Assembly: GCF_012275375.1 (NCBI RefSeq)
Contig: NZ_JAAZQJ010000001.1
Location: 248,001 to 312,000 of the forward strand
Source: Dyella sp. SG609
GTDB taxonomy: Bacteria; Pseudomonadota; Gammaproteobacteria; Xanthomonadales; Rhodanobacteraceae
DNA: 64,000 nucleotides
Direction: 5' to 3'
The stretch's first letter is position 1. Each line of letters opens with the position of its first letter. The translations under genes were made by a program, and so were the position numbers. Positions 42,339 through 51,235 of this stretch are shown here, one piece after another. Below the pieces are notes generated by a model that was not told the origin of the DNA, did no database searches, and saw nothing but the letters and a program-made list of their open reading frames with translations.

Positions 42339-42411
42339 GTTGGGGTGAGCCGCAGGCGAACCCCAACGTTGCCGCATCGTTGGGGTTCGCCTGCGGCTCA
42401 CCCCAACTTAC
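42335..42411. repeat. REP-like inverted pair, copy 2
   Basis: A 32-nt arm GTAGGTTGGGGTGAGCCGCA... (42335-42366), 13-nt spacer, complementary arm (42380-42411) with one mismatch region (ACTTAC for ACCTAC). It lies between convergent genes and provides the TAG stop of the DUF962 gene at 42336-42338. Confidence 0.88.
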
Positions 42412-42419
42412 GCTGGTTT

Positions 42420-42809
42420 TCAGCGGTATTTCTGGTGGCACGACTGGCACGTCTCCCCCACCGGCTTGAGCGCCGCCGCGAGCGCCGCGCAATCGGCCGG
42501 GGCGGCCTGCACCGCGGCCTGCAGCTGGGTATGCAGCTGGTTGGCCTCGTCGATAAAGCCCTGGTCCATGCCGGGGAAGGCGGGGACGATGTCCGACGAG
42601 GTCGACAGCAGCCGCTGCAGATGCACGGCATTCGCGGCCGCTTCGCAGCGCTGGCCCTTGACCGCGTTGCGCAGCGCGCCGGAGTGGTGCGCCATCACGT
42701 CCATCACCGCATGCGGGAAAGGATTGCGCTGCTTGAGCGCGTTCATGGCGAAGACGGTGCCGACGATGCCGATGGCCAGGCCGAGGACGATCAGAAGTGC
42801 TGCGCGCAT
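42420..42809 (-). CDS. Cytochrome c'-like protein with N-terminal membrane anchor
   Basis: 129 residues. An uncleaved-looking hydrophobic N-terminus (AALLIVLGLAIGIVGTVFAM) is followed by a four-helix-like domain, and CQSCHQKYR at the extreme C-terminus is a CxxCH haem site in the position used by cytochromes c'. HAVMDVMAHHSGALRNAVKGQRC is unlike the usual Met ligand loop. Probable role is periplasmic electron transfer or gas binding. It is convergent with DUF962 across REP copy 2. Confidence 0.75.
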   Translation of the reverse strand: MRAALLIVLGLAIGIVGTVFAMNALKQRNPFPHAVMDVMAHHSGALRNAVKGQRCEAAANAVHLQRLLSTSSDIVPAFPGMDQGFIDEANQLHTQLQAAVQAAPADCAALAAALKPVGETCQSCHQKYR

Positions 42810-42964
42810 GCTTTGCCTGATTCCTGCTATGAAACGGACCGCCCGCGAGGTTAGCACGCGGCCTCGCGGCGCCCGCCGCCCGCTCCCGCTAAAATGGCGG
42901 GCTTTACGCACCGAACGATCCACCCCATGTACATGATTCCTTCGACCCGCCGCGGAGCGCGCGC

Positions 42965-43762
42965 ATGAACGACGTGGCCTTTCCCGCCGAACGCTTCCAG
43001 GGCGTGGAGCGCCTGTACGGCGTGGGCAGCGTGGAGCGCCTGCGGCAGGCGCACGTCTGCGTGATCGGCATCGGCGGCGTCGGCTCCTGGGCGGCCGAGG
43101 CGCTGGCGCGCAGCGGGGTGGGGCGGCTGACCCTGATCGATGCGGACGAGGTCTGCGTCTCCAATACCAACCGCCAGCTGCATGCGCTGGATGGCGAGTA
43201 CGGCAAGCCGAAAGTCGAGGTGGTCGCGGCGCGCGCCAAGGCGATCAACCCGGCCATCCGGATCGATGCCATCGAACGCTTCCTCACCCCGTCCACCCTC
43301 GACGAACTGCTGGACCGCGGCTACGACGTGGTGCTCGACGCCTGCGACGCCTTCCGCGTCAAGCTCGAAGCCATCGCCTGGTGCCGCCGCCGCAAGCTGC
43401 CGGTGGTGAGCGTGGGTTCGGCCGGCGGGCGCACCGACCCGACCATGATCCGCGTGCGCGACCTCTCGCGCACCGAGCACGACGCCATGTTCAGCCTGAT
43501 CCGCAAGAAGCTCCGCCAGGACTTCGGCTTTCCGCGCAATCCCGACCGCTACTTCGGCGTGTCGGCGGTGTACTCGCTGCAGAACGTGCAGTACCCGCAG
43601 GCGGACGGCACGGTCTGCGGCACGCGCCCGCCGGGCGGCGATGCCTTGAACCTGGCCTGCGGCGGCGGCCTGGGCGCGGCCACCCACGTCACCGGCACCT
43701 TCGCCTTTGCCGCGGCGGGCAAGGTGCTGGAGAAGCTGCTGGAAAAGAAACCGGCGGCCTGA
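42965..43762 (+). CDS. tcdA: tRNA threonylcarbamoyladenosine dehydratase TcdA (CsdL)
   Basis: A 265-residue E1-like enzyme that cyclises t6A37 to ct6A in ANN-decoding tRNAs using ATP. Nucleotide-binding CVIGIGGVGSWAAEALARSG (GxGxxG), DADEVCVSNTNRQLHAL, DACDAFRVKLEAIAWC, and SVGSAGGRTDPTMIRVRDLS with the family Arg. GSAGG and the absence of a catalytic ubiquitin-activating Cys loop fit TcdA rather than ThiF/MoeB. It is followed by a hairpin overlapping its last codons. Confidence 0.95.
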   Translation: MNDVAFPAERFQGVERLYGVGSVERLRQAHVCVIGIGGVGSWAAEALARSGVGRLTLIDADEVCVSNTNRQLHALDGEYGKPKVEVVAARAKAINPAIRIDAIERFLTPSTLDELLDRGYDVVLDACDAFRVKLEAIAWCRRRKLPVVSVGSAGGRTDPTMIRVRDLSRTEHDAMFSLIRKKLRQDFGFPRNPDRYFGVSAVYSLQNVQYPQADGTVCGTRPPGGDALNLACGGGLGAATHVTGTFAFAAAGKVLEKLLEKKPAA

Positions 43763-43773
43763 AGCCGCCGGTT
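43744..43773 (-). terminator. Hairpin terminator between tcdA and the large modular protein gene
   Basis: AACCGGCGGC (43749-43758), loop CTGAA, GCCGCCGGTT (43764-43773). On the minus strand the stem is followed by TCTTTTCC, giving a T-rich tail for the large gene ending at 43819. The same hairpin includes the last codons of tcdA on the plus strand. Confidence 0.7.
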
Positions 43774-43818
43774 GTCGTGGTTGGCCATGCCAGGGCGATG
43801 GCGCATTCCTTCCGTGGG

Positions 43819-46800
43819 CTAGGCCAGGATCGTCAGTTCCATGGCCTTGGCGGTGACGCGGTTGGCGCCGGTCACCCGCACGAACAGCGGGAACCTGCCC
43901 GGCGTCGGCGGGATCAGCCATTCGCCCCAGGCGTGATCCGGCTCGCCCCCGGCCAGCGCGCTCAACGCCGTCATGCCCAGCAGTTGTCCACCGTGCTGCG
44001 GATCGCCGAGGAACACCTCGGCCCAGCCATCGGCACGCTGCACCGGGTCGGCACCGACGCTGATGCGGAAACCGGCGTACCGGCCGCCCGGCAGCTCCGC
44101 GTGGTCGGACACCAGTTCGCCATGCGCGTTGCGCACCGCCAGCGGCCTGGCCGGCAGCGTCAGCAGGGCGGGCGCGGCGGGTGCCGACGTGGCCCGCAGC
44201 GCCGTCGACGCGACCACCAGCGGGAACCATCCCTCCTTGTTCTGCGCCGGGCTGTCGTTGGTGATGCTGATGGCGTTGTGGGTGGTCGCCTGGCCGCTGG
44301 TGCTTTCGACGGTCGGCACGAAGTAGACGGCGCTGTTGTCCGCCAGCACCACGCCGGAGCGGTATTCGTTGCCCGGCTTGACCTTGGCGTTGCCGGTGCT
44401 GCTGGAGATGCGGATCACCGAGGCCGACGAGGTCAGCGCGTCGGGGTTGAGCTGCAATCCCGCGTTCTTGAATGCCGCCGACTTCTGCAGCGCCGCAGCC
44501 AGCGCATTGAGCACTTCGGCCTGGCCGCCGCCGCCCTGGCTGATGTACTGCACGGTATCCAGCACCCGCTTCTGCTGGTCCTGCAGCACGATCGTGTACT
44601 TGACGCCGGGCAGCGGGATATTGCGCAGGCGGATCACCGCGAAATCGGTATGGCGCACGTGCGTCTGCGGAGCCAGCGTGCCGTCCGTGCGTTTCCAGCG
44701 GATCTCGTTGTCGGGATCGACCACGGCGTAGATGCGGTATTCGCGCCGGGTGCTGCCCGCCGGCAGCGCGGGCGGTTCGAACGCGCAACGGGCCCGGCCG
44801 ATGCCGCGCGGCGGAATCACGTATTTGTCATCGGCTGCCGAGCGCTGGCTGTCGGGATGCGGACGCGACGGATCGGCCAGGTTCGCGTCGAGGAATTCGA
44901 CGGCGGCGGTGCCGATGGTGACGCGGGCGCCGGTTTCCTCGCGCGAGATGCTGTCGACCTCGACGTAGTCGAAGCGCACCTTGACCGGCTTGCTGGCGCC
45001 GCCGGGTGCCAGGCCGAGCTTGCTGCCGAGGCTGAAGTTATGCACGCGCACCTCGAGCATCAGCTTGGCGCCCGGCGCCACCGCACCCGATACCGGCGTA
45101 AGCAGGCCGGTCGTCTTGCTCGGGGTCGCGTAGTAGGCCAGGCCGCCCCGGATGCGGCGGGCATTGTCGAGCGTGTTGAAGCCCGAGCCATCCGGCAGGA
45201 AGCGATACGGCAGATTCAGCGCGGCGTCCGGCGCGGCATAGGTTTTCGCCCACCACTCCTGGCCGACGCCCTCGGTGAAGCTGGTGGCGCTGGACATCTT
45301 GAGGGTGCCGTCCTTGGTCGCGTAGAACAGCGGCTGGAACGCATAGCCCATGTTCTTGTTGAAGCTCGGCTTGGTCAGCAGCAGCTTGCGGGTGCGCGCG
45401 CCGGTGATGTTCTCCAGGCGCTGGTTGTTCCAGCCGTGGCTGCCGCCCGTCGAGGTCTTGAAACTGGCTTTGAAGTTCGTGCTCATGACGAGATAGTCGG
45501 CGTTCGCCTCGAACGAGACCGTCGTGTCGGAACTGCCGCTCAGGGTCTTGCTGTACTCGAAGCTCGAGGTGCCGGCCGCCGTGGTGCTCCAGCTGATGTC
45601 CTGGGTTTCGCTGTTGCCGTTGCAGAAATACAGGATCGGCGTGGTCAGCGGTTCGGTCACCGTGACGGTTTGCCCGGGCGTGTCGCCGGGGCGGCGGATT
45701 TCGCCCATGTCGGCGGGCGCGTAGGCGACGTTCATTCCCGGCGCCAGCACCGGATAGCTCAGCGCGTTGCCGTTCTGATGGGTGGGCTGGTAGACGTCCG
45801 GCAGCGTGCTGCCGTCGCAGGAAACCGCCTGCTGCGGAAACGGGCGCGGCATCGAAATATCGACGAATACGAAGTCGCCGTTGTCCGCGGTGCGCCCCAG
45901 CAAGCGGTAGCGATAGATGTCCACGGTGCGCAGCACATAGCTCAGCGCGTCGTCGCTGTTGGTGCTTGCCGACAGCTTGGTGGAAAGGCTGCTGACCGCG
46001 CTGCTGAATTCGGTGCTTTTTTCGTTGTAGGCATAGCCGAACTTGACGGTCTCGGTCACGTTCAACGACATGCCGGTTTTCTTGACGTCGCCCATCGTGA
46101 CGCCCGCGCCGATGGTGAGCTCGTCGCTGTGGTTGAAGGTGTTCGCCACGGTGCTGGTGTGGGTGGTGGTCACCTGTTTGCTCTGCTCGTCGGTATAGGT
46201 GACGTTGAAGCCCGCCTGGAGGCTGACGTTGACGATGCCCAGCGGACTCGGCGGATCGTTGTTGGGCAGGTAGTCGATATGCTTGGGCGGCTCCTGCAGG
46301 ATGTAATTGGTGCTGACGATATTGTTGATGGTGATGCGCACCGGCGGCGCCAGCCGGGTCGAACGCCCCTTGAAATCGTAGGCAACGATGGCGATGCCGG
46401 TGTTGCTGGCGTTGTCGAATCCGGGATCGCTCGATGCGTTCTTCTCGTCATAGCCGGCGACGGTGATCCCCTGGTCGCCATCGATGTTGAGCGTGCCCCG
46501 GTGCAGCGTGACCACGCCGGGCTTGCCTGAGCCGTTGTTGGTGAGGCTGGCCACTGCCAGGGTGTCGGTCGGCGACGGTGGATTGAGCTGGCCGTCGAAC
46601 AGATTGGCCGCCTTGGCATCGAGCTGGACGATCAATTCGCCGGTGTCCTGGGTCTGGACTTGTCCATACCAGGCGAAATTCCACGCCGGCGCCGCCGAAC
46701 CATCGCCTCCGGCCTGCGCCGCCGAGATGGAGAAGCCGACCGCCTTGACGTAGTTGTAAGTCCCTTCGTAGAAGTCGAACTTTCCCCGATTGGTGGCCAG

Positions 46801-48081
46801 CACCGAATACACCACCGCCAGCTGTTTGCGGCCGAGCGTGTAGCCCTTGGCCGGGTCCAGCCGGTACTGGCCTGCGGCCAGCGCGAACACCTGCTTTCTC
46901 GGGCCCTGCAGAAAGACCGGATCCGGCGTCGTGCGGCGGGCCCGGAAGTCGTCCCGGTTGACCGCCTTGTGGTGGTGCCGCACCGCCAGCACCGCGCCCT
47001 CTTTGGCGGCGTAGTAAGGATCGCGATCGAGCATGGTGACGATCAGGTTGCAGATGTTGTCGTTGTTTCCGCTGCGGCGGCCGTCGGCGTGATAGATCAC
47101 CGCTACCTGCTCGCGTCCCAGGCCGGTCAGCACGCCATCGATCCTGCGCTGTCCGGTCAGGCCCAGGAAATCGCCCACCGCCACGTCCAGCCCCGTATTG
47201 CCCGTGACGTTGTCGGCGACCGTGATCTTCTCGCGTTGCGCCAGGCTGGCCGTGCGCCTGTCGGCATCGACCGAGTAGTCATAGACGACGGCCTGGATAC
47301 GGATCTTCTCGGGGTTCGCGCGTTCCGCCGCGTGGTAGACCACCAGGATCTGCCGCTTGCCGTTGCCGCTGAAGTCGCCCGTCTTCACGATCACCGTGCC
47401 GGGCCGGCGCTGCGACTCGCCCAGGCGAGGCAGGAAAGCCAGCGGATCCGGCAGTCGGATCGCCGTGTGCGAGCCCGGCAGGCCCCATGCGAAGTTGAAC
47501 ACTTCCAGCGTCAGGTCGCTGCCGGTGGTCTCGCGCACGGTAATGATCTCGTCGCGCGTGCGGCCGCCGACCACCAGGCCGTCGAGGTCGGCAATCGCCA
47601 GGGCCCCCGGGGTCTGCATATGCATGTGGTCGGCACGCAGGTCCACGTTGTCCGTGAAGATGAAGGAGGGAAGCGCCGTGCCGGCCGCCGCGGCGGCGCC
47701 GCCAAGATTGGAGATCGTCCACGTGACCCGGGCATGCTGGTTATTGATCTTCACCAGCGCATGGCGCTTGAGCGCAAAACATTCGTCGTAGTCGTCCGTC
47801 ATGACCCGCCCCACGGCGACGGCATGGCGCAGATAAGCATCCGATGTGCCATCGGCGGCGTCGAAGTCGTGGGACTTCGACTCTTTCAGCTGTCGATTGT
47901 CCTTGAACAGATGCGCGTTGAACCTGGCTCGCGCATCGTTTCTGGACCAGGTCAGCACGCCAAGGCCTTCGTCGCGAAACAGTACGCGGCTGTTGGCAGT
48001 CCCGAACGGATCGGCGGCGCCCGGACCGGCCGCTGCATGGAGCGACGGCGTGGCAAGAACTTCTTTCGCATCGACGGACAT
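43819..48081 (-). CDS. Very large modular protein: FG-GAP/VCBS-like N-terminal half, Ser/Thr beta-rich middle, CARDB-like C-terminus
   Basis: 1420 residues from ATG 48081 (AGGGGA upstream). No signal peptide: it starts MSVDAKEVLATPSLHAA. About 150-560 contain FG-GAP-like blades (ALAIADLDGLVVGGRTRDEI, VKTGDFSGNGKRQILVVY, DVAVGDFLGLTGQ, DTLAVASLTNNGSGKPGV), suggesting a beta-propeller. About 620-720 and 825-885 are alternating Ser/Thr strands (TTTHTSTVANTFNHSDELT; GTSSFEYSKTLSGSSDTTVS) like the membrane hairpins of beta-pore-forming proteins. About 1020-1070 and the end have CARDB/Ig-like features (MLEVRVHNFSLGSK; GRFPLFVRVTG). Function is unknown; a surface or secreted toxin-like or adhesive role is possible. 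It stands alone. Confidence 0.8.
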   Translation of the reverse strand: MSVDAKEVLATPSLHAAAGPGAADPFGTANSRVLFRDEGLGVLTWSRNDARARFNAHLFKDNRQLKESKSHDFDAADGTSDAYLRHAVAVGRVMTDDYDECFALKRHALVKINNQHARVTWTISNLGGAAAAAGTALPSFIFTDNVDLRADHMHMQTPGALAIADLDGLVVGGRTRDEIITVRETTGSDLTLEVFNFAWGLPGSHTAIRLPDPLAFLPRLGESQRRPGTVIVKTGDFSGNGKRQILVVYHAAERANPEKIRIQAVVYDYSVDADRRTASLAQREKITVADNVTGNTGLDVAVGDFLGLTGQRRIDGVLTGLGREQVAVIYHADGRRSGNNDNICNLIVTMLDRDPYYAAKEGAVLAVRHHHKAVNRDDFRARRTTPDPVFLQGPRKQVFALAAGQYRLDPAKGYTLGRKQLAVVYSVLATNRGKFDFYEGTYNYVKAVGFSISAAQAGGDGSAAPAWNFAWYGQVQTQDTGELIVQLDAKAANLFDGQLNPPSPTDTLAVASLTNNGSGKPGVVTLHRGTLNIDGDQGITVAGYDEKNASSDPGFDNASNTGIAIVAYDFKGRSTRLAPPVRITINNIVSTNYILQEPPKHIDYLPNNDPPSPLGIVNVSLQAGFNVTYTDEQSKQVTTTHTSTVANTFNHSDELTIGAGVTMGDVKKTGMSLNVTETVKFGYAYNEKSTEFSSAVSSLSTKLSASTNSDDALSYVLRTVDIYRYRLLGRTADNGDFVFVDISMPRPFPQQAVSCDGSTLPDVYQPTHQNGNALSYPVLAPGMNVAYAPADMGEIRRPGDTPGQTVTVTEPLTTPILYFCNGNSETQDISWSTTAAGTSSFEYSKTLSGSSDTTVSFEANADYLVMSTNFKASFKTSTGGSHGWNNQRLENITGARTRKLLLTKPSFNKNMGYAFQPLFYATKDGTLKMSSATSFTEGVGQEWWAKTYAAPDAALNLPYRFLPDGSGFNTLDNARRIRGGLAYYATPSKTTGLLTPVSGAVAPGAKLMLEVRVHNFSLGSKLGLAPGGASKPVKVRFDYVEVDSISREETGARVTIGTAAVEFLDANLADPSRPHPDSQRSAADDKYVIPPRGIGRARCAFEPPALPAGSTRREYRIYAVVDPDNEIRWKRTDGTLAPQTHVRHTDFAVIRLRNIPLPGVKYTIVLQDQQKRVLDTVQYISQGGGGQAEVLNALAAALQKSAAFKNAGLQLNPDALTSSASVIRISSSTGNAKVKPGNEYRSGVVLADNSAVYFVPTVESTSGQATTHNAISITNDSPAQNKEGWFPLVVASTALRATSAPAAPALLTLPARPLAVRNAHGELVSDHAELPGGRYAGFRISVGADPVQRADGWAEVFLGDPQHGGQLLGMTALSALAGGEPDHAWGEWLIPPTPGRFPLFVRVTGANRVTAKAMELTILA

Positions 48082-48220
48082 GGCATTCCCCTGGGTGATG
48101 ACGGTCGCCCGGCGGATGCCGGGTGCAACCACGGAGGGGCGACGCTATCGCCTCGAACGGGCGCGGTATGTAGCACAAATGCGCCACATGGCCGGGGCGG
48201 CGGCGTCCGCATCGAAATGC

Positions 48221-48248
48221 AAACGGGCAGGCCCAAGGCCCGCCCGTC
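48221..48248 (-). terminator. Hairpin terminator downstream of phaB
   Basis: On the minus strand ACGGGCGGGCC-TT-GGGCCTGCCCGT (one bulge) is followed by TTGCATTT. It lies about 100 bases after the phaB stop. Confidence 0.6.
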
Positions 48249-48286
48249 AGGGGGCGCGCCCGCAGCGCGCCGTTCGATTTTCCTCA

Positions 48287-48316
48287 CCGTCATCCCGGCC
48301 CGCGCCGGGATGACGG
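48287..48316. repeat. Hairpin of the CGTCATYCCGGC repeat family
   Basis: CCGTCATCCCGGC (48287-48299) and GCCGGGATGACGG (48304-48316) form a perfect 13-bp stem with a 4-nt loop. The arm resembles the outer part of the 32-bp inverted repeat at 25509-25647 (CGTCATTCCGGC). It lies between phaB and the large modular gene. Confidence 0.65.
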
Positions 48317-48346
48317 CTTCGTGCTATTTGAGAAGACGCAACGCTC

Positions 48347-49087
48347 TTACCAGCCCATGTAATGGCCACCGTTGATGGCCAGGTTGGTGCCGGTGATCCA
48401 CGCCGCCTCCTCGCCGGTGAGGAAGGCCACCGCATGGGCGATCTCCTCCGGCTTGCCCAGGCGACCGACCGGGATCTGCGCCACGATCTTCTCGCGCACT
48501 TCCTCCGGCACCGCCATCACCATGTCGGTGGCGACGTAGCCCGGCGACACCGTGTTCACGGTGATGCCGAACTTGGCGTTCTCCTGCGCCAGCGAAATGG
48601 AGAAGCCGTGCATGCCGGCCTTGGCCGCGGCGTAGTTGGCCTGGCCGTACTGGCCCTTCTGGCCGTTGATCGAGCTGATCTGCACGATGCGGCCCCACTT
48701 GCGCCCGCGCATGCCGTCGATCACCGGGCGGGTGACGTTGAAGCAGGCGTTGAGGTTGGTGTTCACCACGTCCATCCACTGCTGGTAGCTCATCTTGTGG
48801 AAGGTGGTGTCGCGGGTGATGCCCGCGTTGTTGACCAGGATCTCGACCGGGCCGGCCTGGGCCTCGATCTCGCGCACCATGGTTTCGCACGAAGCCGGAT
48901 CGGACACGTCGCCCTGCACCAGCACCACGTCGTAGCCTTCCTGTTTCATCGCGGCGCGCCACGCCTCAGCCTTGGCCGGGTCGCGGTAATTGGTGGCGAC
49001 GCGATGGCCCTGGCGGGCCAGATACCGAACGATGGCGGTGCCGATGCCGCCCGTGCCACCCGTGACCAATGCCGTGCGCTGCGTCAT
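48347..49087 (-). CDS. phaB: Acetoacetyl-CoA reductase PhaB (SDR family)
   Basis: A 246-residue short-chain dehydrogenase making (R)-3-hydroxybutyryl-CoA for polyhydroxybutyrate. NADPH-binding TGGTGGIG (12-15 region), NNAGITRDTTFHKM, catalytic Ser/Tyr/Lys in ISSINGQKGQYGQANYAAAKAG, and the PhaB-typical YQQWMDVVNTNL and GYVATDMV. The TNYRDPAKAEAW segment after beta-2 fits NADPH use. No phaC or phaA is in the window. It is preceded by a 174-bp region with an inverted repeat. Confidence 0.93.
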   Translation of the reverse strand: MTQRTALVTGGTGGIGTAIVRYLARQGHRVATNYRDPAKAEAWRAAMKQEGYDVVLVQGDVSDPASCETMVREIEAQAGPVEILVNNAGITRDTTFHKMSYQQWMDVVNTNLNACFNVTRPVIDGMRGRKWGRIVQISSINGQKGQYGQANYAAAKAGMHGFSISLAQENAKFGITVNTVSPGYVATDMVMAVPEEVREKIVAQIPVGRLGKPEEIAHAVAFLTGEEAAWITGTNLAINGGHYMGW

Positions 49088-49143
49088 GCCGTTGTCTCCA
49101 TAGATGCGCGAAGAGTGCGAGAAAGCCGAACCAGTGTTGCCAA

Positions 49144-49167
49144 GCCATGTTGATAGGGAAACATGGC
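49144..49167. promoter_or_regulatory. Inverted repeat upstream of phaB
   Basis: GCCATGTT (49144-49151) and AACATGGC (49160-49167) are exact complements 8 bp apart, about 60-80 bp upstream of the phaB start. It is a candidate operator; the regulator is unknown. Confidence 0.45.
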
Positions 49168-49261
49168 AATTCGTCGACGTAAGGAAACCGCCATGCGCGC
49201 GATGCGCTGCGCCGTGGCGGCTCGGTCTTTATAGCGGTTTATGCGGCCGGAAGGCAGCGCT

Positions 49262-50128
49262 TCAGCAGGCCAGGCGTTCGCTGCAGTGCGGCAAACGCGT
49301 GGGATCGAAATGCGCGAGCGCCTGGGACAGCAAGGCCTCGGGATGGTTCGCTTCCATCCCGCAGGGAAGTTCGAGAAAACGCAGGGCGCGGCGTAGGGCC
49401 GGCAGCGGATCGCGCGGATCGACCGGATGCGCATTTTCAGACTTCGAGAGCTTGCGCCCCTGCGCATCCACCGCCAGCGGCAGGTGCAGATAGGTCGGCG
49501 AGGCCAGTCCCAGGCAGCGCTGCAGCCAGAGCTGGCGCGGAGTGGAATCGAGCAGGTCGTTGCCGCGCACCACCTGGGTGACGCCCTGCCAGGCATCGTC
49601 CACCACGCAGGCCAGCTGGTAGGCGTAGAAGCCTTCCACCCGCCTGATCACGAAATCGCCGGCCGACTCGCGCAGGTTCTGCCGCTGCGGGCCTTGCAGG
49701 CCGTCCACGAAGCCCACCTCCACGTCAGGCACGCGCAAGCGCCAGGCCGGCGCGCGCGACGGATCCGGCGCCGCCACGCAGCGCCCGTCGCGATGCATGC
49801 CGCCGGCCGCGGCCAGGTCGGCGCGGCTGCACCAGCAGGGGAAGACCTGGTCGCGCTCGCGCAGCTGCTCGAAGGCCGCTTCGTAAGCGTCAAGGCGATG
49901 TGATTGGAACAAGGCCGGTTCATCGGCGACGAGTCCGAAGGCGGGCAGGGCGTCGAGGATGCCGCGTGCCGAATCGGGCACTTCGCGCGGCGGGTCGATG
50001 TCCTCCATGCGCAGCAGCCAGCGGCCCCCGGCGTGGCGCGCGCACAGCCAGCTGGCCAGGGCGGCGACGAGGGAACCGAAGTGGAGTTGGCCGGTCGGAG
50101 AGGGGGCGAAGCGTCCGCGATAGGTCAT
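49262..50128 (-). CDS. gluQ: Glutamyl-Q tRNA(Asp) synthetase
   Basis: A 288-residue GluRS-like enzyme without the anticodon-binding domain; it attaches glutamate to queuosine in tRNA(Asp). RGRFAPSPTGQLHFGSLVAAL contains the HIGH-like HFGS, followed by LRMEDIDPPR. The zinc-binding Cys set is FPCWCSRADL and the KMSKS-like loop is KLSKSENA. The short length and FPCWCSR separate it from GltX. Start 50128 (MTYRGRF). Confidence 0.95.
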   Translation of the reverse strand: MTYRGRFAPSPTGQLHFGSLVAALASWLCARHAGGRWLLRMEDIDPPREVPDSARGILDALPAFGLVADEPALFQSHRLDAYEAAFEQLRERDQVFPCWCSRADLAAAGGMHRDGRCVAAPDPSRAPAWRLRVPDVEVGFVDGLQGPQRQNLRESAGDFVIRRVEGFYAYQLACVVDDAWQGVTQVVRGNDLLDSTPRQLWLQRCLGLASPTYLHLPLAVDAQGRKLSKSENAHPVDPRDPLPALRRALRFLELPCGMEANHPEALLSQALAHFDPTRLPHCSERLAC

Positions 50129-50243
50129 CCATGCATTGTAGGGGGCAGCGGCGCGGCCGCTCTTGAAACCGGTACGCTTTGCCACGATTACTTGCGTGCG
50201 GCCTCGCCGCATTCCCTTTTCATGACTGCCCAGAGAGACAGCC

Positions 50244-51131
50244 ATGCGTCGCATCGCACTGTTCCTGCTTACCAATATCGCCGTCCTGTTCCTGCTCAGC
50301 ATCGTGTGCCGGCTGCTCGGCATCGACCAGTGGGCCGCCTCGCGCGGGCTGGGCGGCATGCCCGGCCTGCTGGCCTACGCCGCCGTGTTCGGCATGGGCG
50401 GCGCCTTCATCTCGCTGGCCATGTCCAAGTGGATGGCCAAGATGTCCACCGGCGCCCGCGTGATCGAGCAGCCGCAGAACGAGGGCGAGCGCTGGCTGCT
50501 CGACACCGTGCGCCGCCACGCGCAGAACGCCGGCATCGGCATGCCCGAGGTGGCGATCTACGACGCGCCGGAAATGAACGCCTTCGCCACCGGCATGAGC
50601 AAGAACAGCTCCCTGGTGGCGGTCAGCACCGGCCTGCTGCAGCAGATGGACCGCGAGCAGGTGTCGGCCGTGCTGGCCCATGAGATCGGCCACGTCGCCA
50701 ACGGCGACATGGTTACCCTGACCCTGATCCAGGGCGTGCTCAACACCCTGGTGATCGTGGCGGCGCGCCTGGTCGGCCGCGCGGTGGACAGCTGGCTGTC
50801 CGGCGGGCGCGAGCGCGACGGCGGCGGCATCGGCTACTTCGTGTCGGTGATGGTGCTGCAGCTGGTGTTCGGCCTGTTCGCCTCGATGATCGTGATGGCC
50901 TTCTCGCGCTGGCGCGAGTTCCGCGCCGACGCCGCCGGCGCCCAGCTGGCCGGCCGCGGCGCCATGATCTCGGCCCTGCAGCGCCTGCAGGCCAACCACG
51001 GCGAGAGCACCCTGCCGCAGACCATCGCCGCGTTCGGCATCTCCGGCCACCTGGCCTCGGGCTTCCAGCGCCTGTTCATGAGCCACCCGCCGCTGGACGA
51101 GCGCATCGCCGCGCTGCAGCAGCGGGCCTGA
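50244..51131 (+). CDS. htpX: Membrane zinc protease HtpX
   Basis: A 295-residue M48 protease of the inner membrane that degrades misfolded membrane proteins with FtsH. Two N-terminal membrane helices, then NAFATGMSKNSSLVAVSTGLL, VLAHEIGHVANGD (HEIGH zinc site) and two more helices with SRWREFRADAAGAQL providing the third ligand Glu (EFRAD). It ends in SHPPLDERIAAL. All signature residues are present. A GC-rich terminator separates it from htpG. Confidence 0.97.
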   Translation: MRRIALFLLTNIAVLFLLSIVCRLLGIDQWAASRGLGGMPGLLAYAAVFGMGGAFISLAMSKWMAKMSTGARVIEQPQNEGERWLLDTVRRHAQNAGIGMPEVAIYDAPEMNAFATGMSKNSSLVAVSTGLLQQMDREQVSAVLAHEIGHVANGDMVTLTLIQGVLNTLVIVAARLVGRAVDSWLSGGRERDGGGIGYFVSVMVLQLVFGLFASMIVMAFSRWREFRADAAGAQLAGRGAMISALQRLQANHGESTLPQTIAAFGISGHLASGFQRLFMSHPPLDERIAALQQRA

Positions 51132-51148
51132 GCACAGGGTTTTTCCCA

Positions 51149-51178
51149 GGAGGCGGGCGCGCGGCGCCCGCCTCCCTT
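51149..51178 (+). terminator. GC-rich hairpin terminator after htpX
   Basis: GGAGGCGGGCGC (51149-51160), short loop, GCGCCCGCCTCC (51164-51175), then CTTGTT. The stem is strong and the T-run weak. Confidence 0.65.
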
Positions 51179-51235
51179 GTTATGGTTCGACATCGTCAAC
51201 GTTCCGCATCAGCCATCCACGCCAACACAGCGTCC

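Noticed and set aside
43381-46530. 1049-codon plus-strand frame opposite tcdA and the large modular gene
   Set aside because: No recognisable domain and repetitive Arg/Gly/Val/Ala composition. Both tcdA and the large gene have convincing protein features on their own frames.
43819-48081. Calling the large protein a MACPF or aerolysin family toxin
   Set aside because: The Ser/Thr alternating segments are suggestive, but I could not find the family signatures, so only a loose description is given.
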